DNA of 64,000 bases from Chrysomallon squamiferum (Eukaryota; Mollusca; Gastropoda; Neomphalida; Peltospiridae). Below are positions 11,464-21,486 of this stretch, one piece after another. The position numbers were made by a program, and so were the translations under genes. The stretch's first letter is position 1. Each line of letters begins with the position of its first letter. The stretch covers positions 34,873,999 through 34,937,998 of the forward strand of contig CM022672.1 of assembly GCA_012295275.1 (NCBI GenBank), read 5' to 3'. The notes below the pieces were generated by a model. It saw nothing but the letters and a program-made list of their open reading frames with translations, did no database searches and was not told the DNA's origin.

Positions 11464-12175
11464 TATTACTTGTGTATAAGTACCGTCACTATTTTTAGAC
11501 CAGTGTGACAGTGCCATGAAGGCCTACATTGTACGCCTACTGTAAGATAACTTGCACGAGCTGTAACTTGCACGAACATACTATAATAACGTAAATGCAT
11601 GTATTACGCGAGCTATAGCCTAAATGTATCATAAATAGTATCTCTTTAATGTAATAGGTATAAAATGGAGACCTAACTTACCGTTATATTTAGCCGTTCT
11701 ATGATTTACAAAATTTGTCGGTAGTGGATATTAATGAGGATTGCAATATTATTTCACCAAATTCTTTACAATTAAACAAGTGAGTTTTGTTTATGAAATT
11801 AGGACCGATATTTAGTGCAATTTGGCAGAGAAGTCTGCATTCCTAGATCATTGCAAGACACCGTAAGGCATAACGCCGTACTGACGGTTTTCTCGCTTTA
11901 AAATGTATTTTTATGTCATTAAACGGATGAATATCATGTTTTACCTTCATATTTGGTTTTGTTATTTAATTTTTCAAAAACTTTCATACGATAAAATTAT
12001 ATTCTTGAAAAGCTGAAAGACCGCGATTATTTTAGATGCATCCCGTAGCAAAAAATAGTCAAAATGGCGACTCTTCGGCAACAGCTACAAAAGCATTACC
12101 TATGTATAAGTCGACCCCAAAAATATTACCTTAATATAGTCTCCCAAAAATTCGACTTATACACAAGTATATACG
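11464..12175. mobile_element. Non-autonomous element with short terminal inverted repeats
   Basis: The 14-mer ACTTGTGTATAAGT at 11468-11481 is repeated exactly in reverse complement at 12155-12168, with partly matching flanks (TACCGT / ACGGTA). The roughly 700 bp between has no coding capacity and a composition unlike the surrounding intron. Locus 4 lacks this segment at the corresponding point of its intron (just after the exon end at 31140), which supports an insertion. Family not assigned. Confidence 0.55.
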
Positions 12176-12177
12176 GT

Positions 12178-12275
12178 AATAATAATAATAATAATAATAA
12201 TTATTATTATAATTATTATTATAATTATTATTATTATTATTTATATTATTATTATTATTATTATTATTATAAAAA
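12178..12275. repeat. (AAT)n/(ATT)n microsatellite
   Basis: Uninterrupted trinucleotide runs next to the right end of the preceding element. The Asn/Tyr-rich open frame across it is an artefact of the repeat. Confidence 0.9.
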
Positions 12276-12731
12276 AATAAAGGAAAAATATATCTTAACA
12301 ATAATAAATTGCAATGTAATACTAACCTTCATATCCAAATGAGTAATATAACTTACTCAGTTTTATTATTTTTAACAGAAACTGGGTATATTTGTTCCTG
12401 GGTTGTAGTTTTATTTACAGGGATACTCTCTGGAACTGCCTGTCATATATACCATATAATTTAATCTCATTTTGTAATTATGTATTTATTTATTTATTTA
12501 TTTATTTATAATTTTATTTATTTTAAATTATTGCATTTTATTGCATATTTTTTTCTTTTCTACATCAGTTGAATCTATGATCAGTCAGAAACATCTTCTT
12601 TTATTATTTTATTATAAATCAGTTTTAAAATATGAAAGTATGAATAATTAATTCCAGACTGTAAACATTTTTAACAAAAAGCTACTGATTATTTTAGTAG
12701 TTTACTTTATGTAATATTCATCCTATTCCAG

Positions 12732-12829
12732 CATGTCCACAATCAGTAACTTATGTTTAAAGTGTTTCTCAGTTTACATCATGTGACAGTATGGAGACTG
12801 TGTTCATAATGGATGCCGACAGTGGCCTA
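12732..12829 (+). pseudogene. Relic EGF exon in locus 1 intron
   Basis: After a preserved cag acceptor the sequence reads like a shrunken copy of the exon at 7681-7833 (start of the CATGT..TAACTTATG block, CTCAGT, CATGTGACAGTATGGAGACTGTG, GGATGCCGACAGTGG) with internal deletions and no donor. The same relic is in locus 4. Confidence 0.65.
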
Positions 12830-13240
12830 TTGCTTCTATTAACTGAATTTCATCCAAGATTATCAAATATAACAATGACATTATAACACAAGATAAATTA
12901 CCGTAGACTTTGCAAATAATTAGTATGAAAACCTTTTTGACATTTTTGTAGTTTCTGAAACAACATTTCAACGTGTTGAATAAAAGTTTCTTTAAAGTAT
13001 TACTTTTGAAATGAACATAGAACGCAAATTATGATATAGTTACCAGTACAATACTTATAAATAAAAATGTATGTGCTAAAACGTTTGACCGAGATGTATA
13101 TAATTATTTTTTAAATACTTTTAAATTAAAATGTTTTATGTACTCTAGAATATTATTCTTTAAATTCTTTTTTCAGTATTTTCGCCCAGTTTTTTTTCTT
13201 TGCGTTACGGTTATTAGTTTTAAGGCTAATTTCTTTCCAG

Positions 13241-13349
13241 GCTCAACTCAAGAAGCAAAATCTACAGGAATATCAACTACAACGGCTTTCTCAGTCGTCA
13301 CAGCTGTACTGACTTTGCTTCTCGTAATATCTGTTGTTTTTAATATCAG
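13241..13349 (+). CDS. Locus 1 transmembrane exon
   Basis: A 109-bp exon, entering in phase 1 and leaving in phase 2. It encodes a Ser/Thr-rich juxtamembrane linker (STQEAKSTGISTTT) and a hydrophobic segment, AFSVVTAVLTLLLVISVVF. It joins to the basic tail exon. Counterparts are in loci 4 and 5. Confidence 0.85.
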
Positions 13350-13797
13350 GTAAATGCTTATAAATCCTTGAACTAAATTAATTCTGATATAATATACCTG
13401 ACTATAACATACGAAAAATATCTTATTTCAGTTTGAATTTAAAGAATAACTTTACAGTATTTTCTTCTGTTTGATAATAAATATAATTCGTATAATGAAA
13501 TTTGCGCATGCACATCTTTGTAGCTGATAAAAAAAAAATCTTTATCAAAGAATGTATTTACAATATACTAAGCTGAAATATTTTGTATTTGATAATATAT
13601 AATATTGTTATTATAGATTCAGAGGATATACATGTGTCAGAAATGAACTTAAAATCTTTACTTTTCTTAAGTCTGAATTTCGGGAACTGTGAGGCTATTA
13701 ATTATCTGTGTAACAGTATCTCTCAACGTGTATTATATTTTAATTACATAAAATTTGCATTTACTAACTCATAACGTAAAAATAAATACATTTTCAG

Positions 13798-14107
13798 AAT
13801 GGCTCTGATTAGGCGAAAACGACCATCATCTAGTGAACATTCAGTATCATTTGTCAAAACTTACAACAGTCATCCCAGGACAGCAGCTACTCCGTCATCA
13901 GTGTATGAAGTATTTGATGAAGACGTCTATATCGTCACACCACCAAATCACAGTGACACTCAAACAGTTTCATCAGGTGATGCGGAGACAAGTTATGTAA
14001 ACACTTCACATCAAGAAGAACTCAATACTCAAGAAATACACGATTATGATCAACTAGATATTGATGTTGTTGGACAGGGATCTCCATACGAAAAAATAAA
14101 AACGTAA
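13798..14107 (+). CDS. Locus 1 cytoplasmic tail exon with ITAM
   Basis: Final coding exon of 310 bp ending in TAA. The tail starts with a basic stop-transfer stretch (RRKRPSSSEHS) and carries Tyr motifs in order: VYEVFDEDVYIV, SYVNTS (pYxN, Grb2 SH2-type) and, at 14045-14098, YDQL, ten residues, YEKI, preceded by Asp. The last is a textbook ITAM, the docking site for tandem-SH2 kinases (Syk/Shark/ZAP-70 type). About 103 residues. An AATAAA overlaps the stop (14106) and another lies at 14791. Confidence 0.88.
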
Positions 14108-14364
14108 TAAATATATATATATACGTTCAAACACATGGTTATTTTTCTTAGTAAAGTTTTTTTATTAATTAGCTTAGTATATTTTTAAAGCAGATGCACT
14201 ATAATAATTTAGGTTTTAATTATGTAACCGAAAGATTTCTGTTAATAACATGAACAGTATAAACCATTTTAGTCATTTTATTATATACATGTAAATATAT
14301 TTCTAGATGCTTTTTATCAAAAAGAGGCTCTGAAAACAAATACTTTATTAAACGTTTGATATAG

Positions 14365-14515
14365 CTCATTAAGAATATTTACTAACACAGTCTCGTTAGA
14401 ACAGTAAGCTATTTATGTATTCATAGTGAATATTTAGTAACAAAGTCTCGTTAGAGCAGACATTATTGATGTATACACTGTGAATATTTAGTAACACAGT
14501 CTCGTTAGAACAGAA
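14365..14515 (+). repeat. 55-bp VNTR, locus 1 downstream copy
   Basis: About three copies of a unit with core TTTAGTAACACAGTCTCGTT. The same unit follows the tail exons of loci 4 and 5. Confidence 0.8.
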
Positions 14516-15254
14516 TACTCAGATATTGTTCTTTATCTTTGTTATAAACAACTGTAGATGAGCTGAGAACAAAAAGTATTGTAAGATTTTAAGTTGCAAC
14601 TAAACGTATCCAAATATTTGTATAGCATATTTTGTGGACTTGTTAACAAGTTTCACCGAGTAGTTTGCGCTGCATGCAACAGTTTAAACGTTACATTCAT
14701 TCAATTTTATTTATATGAGACACAAGATGATATTTCACATACAATAATGAAACGCTGTATACAATAGTATAAACTTTACAATCGTACAATAATAAAGCTT
14801 AATCTAATTGATATGAGACACAGAATGATGATTCAAGTAGCCTGATCAAGAGTACATTGTACAGATTGACACAAACCAGTTAGTAAAGATTTAATCAAAC
14901 GAAACACAGTAAATTAAAACTATTACTTTGTTTATGTTCATCGCGGCCGCATAGCTGACACAGACCAGTTAGAAGAACTCATGAATTTATGTCAAAGATT
15001 AACAAACCAACAAGATGTATATTATTATGAACTAAGTAAAAGCAGTTCAGAGTGATTTGATATAGCTGTATTGCATTGCAAATAATAATTAGTGATATCA
15101 TAGTCTTAACAAATCAAAGTTCAGAATTATTTCCCGTAAAATCATTGATTAGCTCAAACAGTAATCAGACATCAAGTATACGACATTACAGACATTTAGT
15201 GATAGACGATTATGTCTATACCTATATAAACAGATAACATAGAAACAGTCGCGC

Positions 15255-15299
<45 letters not shown>

Positions 15300-15559
15300 C
15301 ATATTCGCATATCCGCATAATCCGAGATGCTGAAAATTCGTACAAATGTATACAGCGTATCTTAAAAATTAATTTAAAAAAAAAAAAAAAAAAACAGCAT
15401 TCATCATATTACAGCAGTATATTACGATTCTTTATAAACTTATTTTGTTTTGATTAAATCTTAAGGCTAAAGACTTTAGTCATTAATATGTGAAGTAGTT
15501 TAGTTTGTCATTTGCATATTCTGATTATTAGTATATAAAACTGAAATCTCATTTTACAC

Positions 15560-16058
15560 AGAAAAGCACATACTCACACAGACACACACAAACACGCATA
15601 CACAAACACACTCACATACACTCATACACACACATACACACACACATACACACACACTAACACACATACACACACACTCACACATACACATACACATACA
15701 TATACACACATACACACACAGACACACACACTCACACACACACACACACTCACACACACAGACACACAGCCACATACATGCACATAACGGCTCCGTCAGT
15801 TTTGTAGATTTTGAAATGACAACCCTAACATTGATACATGCAAACATATATACATGTATATGCACACAGACATACGTACATGTACTCACACACACAGAGA
15901 CACACGCACACATATATACATACATACATACATACATACATACATACCGACAAGCATACATAGATACACAAATACATACATACATACACACACATACATA
16001 CATATATATACATACGTACACACACACATACATACATACATACATACATGCATACATA
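15560..16058. repeat. CA-rich and (CATA)n microsatellite
   Basis: CACACA/CACATA runs (15560-15790), a unique segment (about 15782-15840), then CATA tetranucleotides. It produces Cys/Val/Tyr-rich and His/Thr-rich open frames on both strands that are not genes. Confidence 0.9.
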
Positions 16059-16061
16059 CGT

Positions 16062-16330
16062 CAAGGTTGTCTTGATGACTGAGAGGTAATGTCGTCCGCC
16101 TTCGGAGTGTGGGCGGATGGGTGTCATACGTTCGAGTCTCGTCAGCGACATCTGACGTGTTTTGTGAGGTTTTCCTGCGCCAGTACGTTCCCGAATATTA
16201 TCTGTGTGCAGAGTCTGTTCAGACGTACATATCACTGGATATTCAAGCCTAAAATATCTACATATGCAGTGCTTATGCTGATGAAAAGAAATACGTATGA
16301 ATAGTGACACTGTAATAGAAGAGATTACTC
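16062..16330 (+). mobile_element. tRNA-derived SINE-like sequence
   Basis: Starts with a class II tRNA-like head: A-box-like GATGACTGAGAGGT and B-box GTTCGAGTCTC (about 16132-16142). A tRNA-unrelated body follows. Copies with a better A box (TGGCCGAGCGGT) are on the minus strand near 24835. Head and tail do not fold into a proper acceptor stem, so this is not a functional tRNA gene. Confidence 0.6.
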
Positions 16331-16798
16331 TTCAATGGGGACACTCCGCCAGCTCGTTTCATACATGTACCCAGTCATGCGTGTGCTAGATTCATGTTGT
16401 GAATGACATTAAGTGCTGAACTCTTATCTTGAAACTTTTGTCTCGTTATAGAAGAGTCAACTGATCTGTATTCAATTAGGTCTGAAAGACAACTTACGAC
16501 GAATTACAAGTATCATTGTGCTGTTTGTTACATATACCTTAGTTCATTAATAATACGTTTATATGACATTAAATACTACAGTTTTCATTATTATTTTCTG
16601 TTTTATAGCATGGACAGTGACGGCATAGGAATAGTTTCACGATTTCACATTATATATCTCTGTAAATAATATATTAAGTGAAATAAGAAAACACACATAC
16701 ACACACACTCAACCACATATATTGGATGTGTGTGTGTATATGTGTGTGTGTGTATAAGTCAATTAATAGTGCTGATCTTTTTATGTGTGTGTTTATTA

Positions 16799-16844
<46 letters not shown>

Positions 16845-16925
16845 GATGTGTGATTGAATGGGTGTACGGGGGGGTGAGTGGGTCTGTGTATAAGTCAGTT
16901 AATAGTGCTGACCTTTTTAAAAGTA

Positions 16926-17200
16926 TTATGACACCTGTCTGACAGGATAATGTATATGAAAAGTTTTCTGTGTTTGTGACCTAATTTCAGTTCGAGTAAA
17001 ACGTAGTTTCGTATATCCAAATTTAATCTCAGTGTGTTTAATTTATCATATTTACATTCCTCTGTATACATTCCTCTGTCTATATGAACTTTATACAACG
17101 ATATATTAGATGGTGTTTTTATCTTTTCTCATTGAAAACAAGTCTTGTGTCAGCTCTCAGTTTTACTTCCTTGTTGGTTTAACTACGAGACATTTTCGCT
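16926..17200 (+). promoter_or_regulatory. Conserved 5' flank of locus 2
   Basis: The segment ending at the ATG is shared with the flanks of loci 3, 4 and 6, including a CTTGTGTCAGCTC block and a TTTTACTTCCT block about 30-60 bp before the start codon. Conservation across four copies suggests promoter plus 5' UTR. No clear TATA box position can be proved. Confidence 0.5.
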
Positions 17201-17279
17201 ATGGCTGAGTGCTGGATAAGTCTTCAGTTTCTAGTTTGTTGTTTGATTTTGCAGTCAGCACAAACGATAGATGGATATG
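17201..17279 (+). CDS. Locus 2 signal-peptide exon
   Basis: ATG then 26 codons plus one base: MAECWISLQFLVCCLILQ, a hydrophobic signal sequence, with donor gtaagt. The start was chosen because the same ATG and exon length (79 bp) occur in loci 3, 4 and 6. An (ATT)n run begins about 17 bp past the donor. Confidence 0.85.
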
Positions 17280-17292
17280 GTAAGTTATAAAA

Positions 17293-17325
<33 letters not shown>

Positions 17326-17998
17326 CAATGTTGTACTTGATGTTGTTATGGTGAATGCTTGAGAGAGTTAGACAACTCGTATGCCAGGAGGCGTGTTACG
17401 TTTCAGTGAACATGAACACACATTTGAAAAGAGCAGCATCAATATAAATAGCTGGGACTTTTCTTTTCTTCTTGTTGTTATAGCGTTATCTTCTATAGCG
17501 TTATGAAAAGTATGATATACAGGTTTGATGAGTTACTTGACAATATAAACTTACATTTATAACAAATACTTACATTCACTGTTTCGAAGAAAATACATCA
17601 GTGCTGAAAATGTCTATATAAATCTTCACTACAGCAAGTACAAAACAAAACACCAGACATAATTATTTAATTGTAATAATATTTTCCTATCTATGAAGCC
17701 TTTCCTCATTTAACTACAGTCATGATACGATTTTAGTTTAAATGGATGAATACGGTTAGTAAAATATAAAAGAAAATAGTTATACAAGCAATAATTCCTA
17801 CAAACAATTATGTTAACCCTATTGTAGAGATAGTGTCATAATTGCATGATTAGTCCTACAGTAAATATAATAATTATGCACAGATATTATGATTATCATT
17901 ATGAGCACTAGTAACATCAGCTACATGCATAACAAACTGAAAACTAAATGAGTTAGAAAAGACAGATGAGTTATTTGCTTACTTTATTTATGTTTTAG

Positions 17999-18148
17999 TT
18001 ATGTGTCAGTTTGGTACAACTTATGGTTCTAACTGTAACAAACTGTGTAGATATCGTCACTGTTTGAATTATCAACAAAGCTGTCCTACAGACACTGGAT
18101 CATGTAGTGGACAATGTGAGACAGGCTGGACTGGAGATGTCTGTACAG
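17999..18148 (+). CDS. Locus 2 EGF-like exon 1
   Basis: Fifty codons, phase 1-1: MCQFGTTYGSNCNKLC, RYRHC, DTGSCSGQC, ETGWTGDVC; eight cysteines. RYRHC replaces the usual RDRHC. Confidence 0.85.
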
Positions 18149-18349
18149 GTAATTAACCATTTTAGGTGTGACTATCTTAGCTGAAGAAAAACGAACTGCT
18201 TAAAGAATAACATTTGTTAATAACTTTGTTAAGATTTGAAATAATTTACATAATTTACATATTTGGATTGACTATCCAGTTTTATATTTTAGAAAGTATT
18301 ATTCACATATCCTCTTTACTCTTATTCGCTTATTTTATTTATGTTTTAG

Positions 18350-18499
18350 TTATGTGTCAGTCAGGTGTAACTTATGGTACTAACTGTAACAAACTGTGTA
18401 GATATCGTCACTGTTTGAATTCTCAACAAATCTGTCCTACAGACACTGGATCATGTAGTGGACAATGTCAGACAGGCTGGACTGGAGATAACTGTACAG
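18350..18499 (+). CDS. Locus 2 EGF-like exon 2
   Basis: Fifty codons, phase 1-1: MCQSGVTYGTNCNKLC, RYRHC, DTGSCSGQC, QTGWTGDNC. Confidence 0.85.
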
Positions 18500-19105
18500 G
18501 TAACTAAACATTTTAGATGTGACTGTCTTTGCTGAAAAAAAAACCGAACTGCTTACGGAATAACATTTATTAATAAGTTTGCTATGATTTGAAATCATTT
18601 ATATATTTCTATGTATGTGTATGTGTGTGACTGTGTTTATATATACATCTATATCTATATATCTATTCATATACATACATACAAATATATACACATACAT
18701 ACTTACATTTATAGATACATCCATCCATCCATATATACATACATGGATACATAAATAAAATTACCTAAAATTGAGAATTATGTGCATCCTTCTTTTGTCA
18801 TTTGTTATTATAATATGGACACAAGTGATTGTAAGTATTTATTATGATAGTAAAAGAAAGAACATTTCCGATTTCTGATTTCACATTTAAAAATGATATA
18901 TATTTATATTCAACATTGAAAGGAAGGAGCAAATTAAATGACATGTTGATAATAGTGTCTCCTATTATACATATTGCTAAAGATCAAATATACATTACAT
19001 AAACAAGAAAATAAATGGTATAATTGATCAGCCAGTTTTGTATTTTAAAAAGTATTATTCACCTATCTTCTTTACTCTTATTTGCTTATTTGATTTATGT
19101 TTTAG

Positions 19106-19255
19106 TTATGTGTCAGTCAGGTGTAACTTATGGTACTAACTGTAACAAACTGTGTAGAGATCGTCACTGTTTGAATTCTCAACAAAGCTGTCCTACAGAA
19201 ACTGGATCATGTAGTGAACAGTGTGAGACAGGCTGGGCTGGAGATGACTGTACAG
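19106..19255 (+). CDS. Locus 2 EGF-like exon 3
   Basis: Fifty codons, phase 1-1: MCQSGVTYGTNCNKLC, RDRHC, ETGSCSEQC, ETGWAGDDC. It is the last recognised exon before the gap. Confidence 0.85.
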
Positions 19256-19450
19256 GTAACTAAACATTTTAGATGTGAATGTCTTTGCTGAAAAAGCCGA
19301 ACTGCTTACAGAATAACATTTATTAATAATTATGCTATGATTTGAAATCATTTACATATTTGTATGTATGTTTGTATTGTATGCAGACACATACACATAC
19401 AGATACACATAGACAGAAACACACAAACACACACACACAGATATATATAA

Positions 19451-19650
19451 NNNNNNNNNNNNNNNNNNNNNNNNNNNNNNNNNNNNNNNNNNNNNNNNNN
19501 NNNNNNNNNNNNNNNNNNNNNNNNNNNNNNNNNNNNNNNNNNNNNNNNNNNNNNNNNNNNNNNNNNNNNNNNNNNNNNNNNNNNNNNNNNNNNNNNNNNN
19601 NNNNNNNNNNNNNNNNNNNNNNNNNNNNNNNNNNNNNNNNNNNNNNNNNN
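19451..19650. other. Assembly gap (200 N)
   Basis: Exactly 200 N, a placeholder of unknown true size. On the left is an intron of locus 2 (+); on the right the sequence starts inside a lectin exon of locus 3 (-). The missing 3' halves of both genes cannot fit in 200 bp. Confidence 0.95.
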
Positions 19651-19849
19651 TCCAGTGCTGTCGACTGTCCATTATCTGTTCCTTGATAAACAGTCACATA
19701 TCTAGCGTTGACGTTACAAGTGATGTTCACAATATCATGAATATCAGTTCCATCTTTTCTACCAGTAACAGTACCACACAGATGTCCTGTTTTAGACAGA
19801 TGTCCTGCTGTGTTAGCATAAACCTCTAAACCATTTCTTCTCCATTTAT
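19651..19849 (-). CDS. Locus 3 lectin exon b (cut by gap)
   Basis: Encodes WRRNGLEVYAN, GHLCGTVTGRKDGTDI, NARYVTVYQGTDN and stops at QSTAL, about 23 bp short of the normal exon end. The last strand of the FTP domain is lost in the gap. Confidence 0.85.
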
Positions 19850-20072
19850 CTAAATTAGACACAATTCTGTGTTGCAAGATACTTAGAAATTTTGGAACAT
19901 TATAAACGCTAACTGTAGCTAATTTTGTAATATGTAACATGCAGAAATAATTATACAACAACAAAGACAAAAAGGAAACAGTATGATACATCAAAGTTAA
20001 AATTAACAAAGAAAATATTTGTTATGATTAATGTTACATATTGTATATTCATAGTTTAATATTCATACTTAC

Positions 20073-20279
20073 AATCATTTCTGAAATATATTTTAACTTC
20101 ATGAATAAAGTAAGGTTTTTCTAAATCTACTTCCCACCACGTGTAAGGCTGGTTTGTGTCTGTGTTTATAATTCCACGCCACGTTCCTCTGGTTTTTCCA
20201 TCAACGCCTCTTGAAGCATGATTTTCATAACCCGGCAAATAAGAATTTTGATATGCATTTTTATTCCGAGCTACGTTTA
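20073..20279 (-). CDS. Locus 3 lectin exon a
   Basis: 207 bp, phase 1-1, same splice sites as locus 1. Encodes NVARNKNAYQNS, GVDGKTRGTW and QPYTWWEVDLEKPYFIHEV. EKP replaces EKT of the sister exons. Confidence 0.88.
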
Positions 20280-21374
20280 CTGAAAAATATCGCATATAAT
20301 TGAAAGAATGATAACTGAATAGTAATATATCAGTATATAAAAATATATACAGATAATTTAATATAGATACTGCTGTTATAACAAAACGATATGTTTGACT
20401 GTCTTTCACATACCACGTTTTTTAATCACTTTTACATTCATATTTAGAAACATTATTTTTGTCTATTTTTCTAAAATGTTTCCCACTTAAATATAAGGCT
20501 TCCTAAGTTAAGAAAATTGAAATTAAGAAGAAGAAGAATGAAAGCTAAAGTCTTCTGTTTATTACAATTGATGTCTCAGTTGGAATAATGAGAAATGAAG
20601 AAAATGATAGTCCTGATTCCAAAATTAAATAACAAACTAGAAAATAAAATATCTAAACAGTAGCCGATACGCTTTACAGTAATAATGAACAGTGAAGTAA
20701 AATTATGGAAACTTGTTCCATCTTGTCAACTTAACGTTTGGTTTAACATTTGTGACAAAGATCAAAAGAAGACAGAGTGATGTGTGTTTTAGTAAAAGTG
20801 TTTGTGTGTATTTATGTTTAATGTTTTGTTTTTAACAGACAGGAATATAGAGATGAGAGATAACGACTGAATTTGTGAGAGAGAGAGAGAGAGAGAGAGA
20901 AGAAAAGAAGAAGAGTAGAAAGAAAAAAGAAAGAGAGAAAGGAAGCCAGAGAGAATCAGAGAGTGAAAAAAGAGAAAAAGAAAAACAACGACAAAAACAA
21001 TTTATCAGAAACAAGCCAAATAAATATAAAACACAACAAAAAAAAAAAATAACAACAAAGGAGAAAACAAACCAAAATTGTGTAAAACACAATAACTGCT
21101 ACTGGAGAAGGAGTATTTTGGTTTACAGTTAGTCTTATACATTATTACTTGTACACAGAGTTTTGTTAAGTAACTGATCTTTTTTATTTCCTTTTCATTG
21201 TTTCTCTCTATGTGTGAGTCTCCTATTTGCCTAATATAAAATTCAACAAAAACAAAACAAATAACAACAGAACACCCCTGAAAAATAATAATAATAACAA
21301 ATAAACATACACATAATCCTTTTTTTCGTATACATTTCTTTAACATTTTTTCATTTTTTATTCATAAGAAGAAA

Positions 21375-21486
21375 CAGAAAGTTTATCAAAATGGCAGCCA
21401 TCAACAAGGAAGTAAACTTTATATGCTGTACTTCATATATATATATTACTTCCTTGTTGATGGCTGCTATTTTGATAAGCTTTCTG
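21375..21486. repeat. Hairpin: 41-bp inverted repeat with 30-bp loop
   Basis: Arms 21375-21415 and 21446-21486 are reverse complements with two mismatches (39 of 41). The loop is AT-rich. Could be a small foldback element or a structured RNA precursor. Confidence 0.85.

Larger units (their letters stand above)
1133..14107 (+). other. Locus 1: FTP-lectin / multi-EGF / ITAM receptor gene
   Basis: A type I receptor gene missing only its signal exon. Exons: lectin 1133-1339 and 1972-2193; EGF-like 3574-3718, 4602-4754, 5392-5542, 6722-6865, 7046-7198, 7681-7833, 8250-8396, 8515-8655, 8931-9077, 9212-9352, 9959-10102, 10636-10779; transmembrane 13241-13349; tail 13798-14107. All exons before the tail exon begin in phase 1; all up to the last EGF exon also end in phase 1. 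The first three EGF exons carry indels and the membrane-proximal EGF exon (11285-11432) has decayed, so the locus is either damaged, mis-assembled or uses exon skipping. Domain order resembles Draper/MEGF10-type engulfment receptors with an added N-terminal lectin. It may instead be annotated as a MEGF10-like or scavenger-receptor class F-like protein. Introns hold AT-rich simple repeats and nothing else that I can name, apart from features listed separately. Confidence 0.85.
14108..17200. other. Intergenic unit between loci 1 and 2
   Basis: No gene seen. In order it holds three copies of a 55-bp repeat (14365-14515), a conserved spacer with a GCGGCCGC at 14943-14950, a CA run (15259-15300), CA-rich and CATA arrays (15560-16058), a tRNA-derived SINE-like block (16062 onward), an AT run (16801-16840) and the conserved 5' flank of locus 2. 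The same series occurs in reverse complement at 23899-29105. Confidence 0.8.
17201..19255 (+). other. Locus 2: signal peptide plus EGF repeats, no lectin domain (3' part in gap)
   Basis: Signal exon 17201-17279 and EGF exons 17999-18148, 18350-18499 and 19106-19255, all intact and in phase 1. No FTP exon lies in the 719-bp first intron, unlike loci 1, 3 and 4. The gene continues toward the gap at 19451; its remaining EGF, transmembrane and tail exons are not in the assembled sequence. The three EGF exons are very similar to each other, indicating recent tandem exon duplication. Confidence 0.8.

Noticed and set aside
13799-14107. Tail exon as a stand-alone 102-residue gene starting at its ATG
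   Set aside because: The ATG is the second codon of a spliced exon with a proper acceptor; the equivalent codon in locus 4 is ACG, and the exon joins the transmembrane exon in phase 2.
15554-16310. Cys/Val/Tyr-rich and His/Thr-rich open frames on both strands
   Set aside because: Produced by CA and CATA repeats.
19335-20009. Long minus-strand open frame across the N gap
   Set aside because: Ns are read as unknown residues; the real coding part is the lectin exon 19651-19849 only, and the rest is intron and CA repeat.
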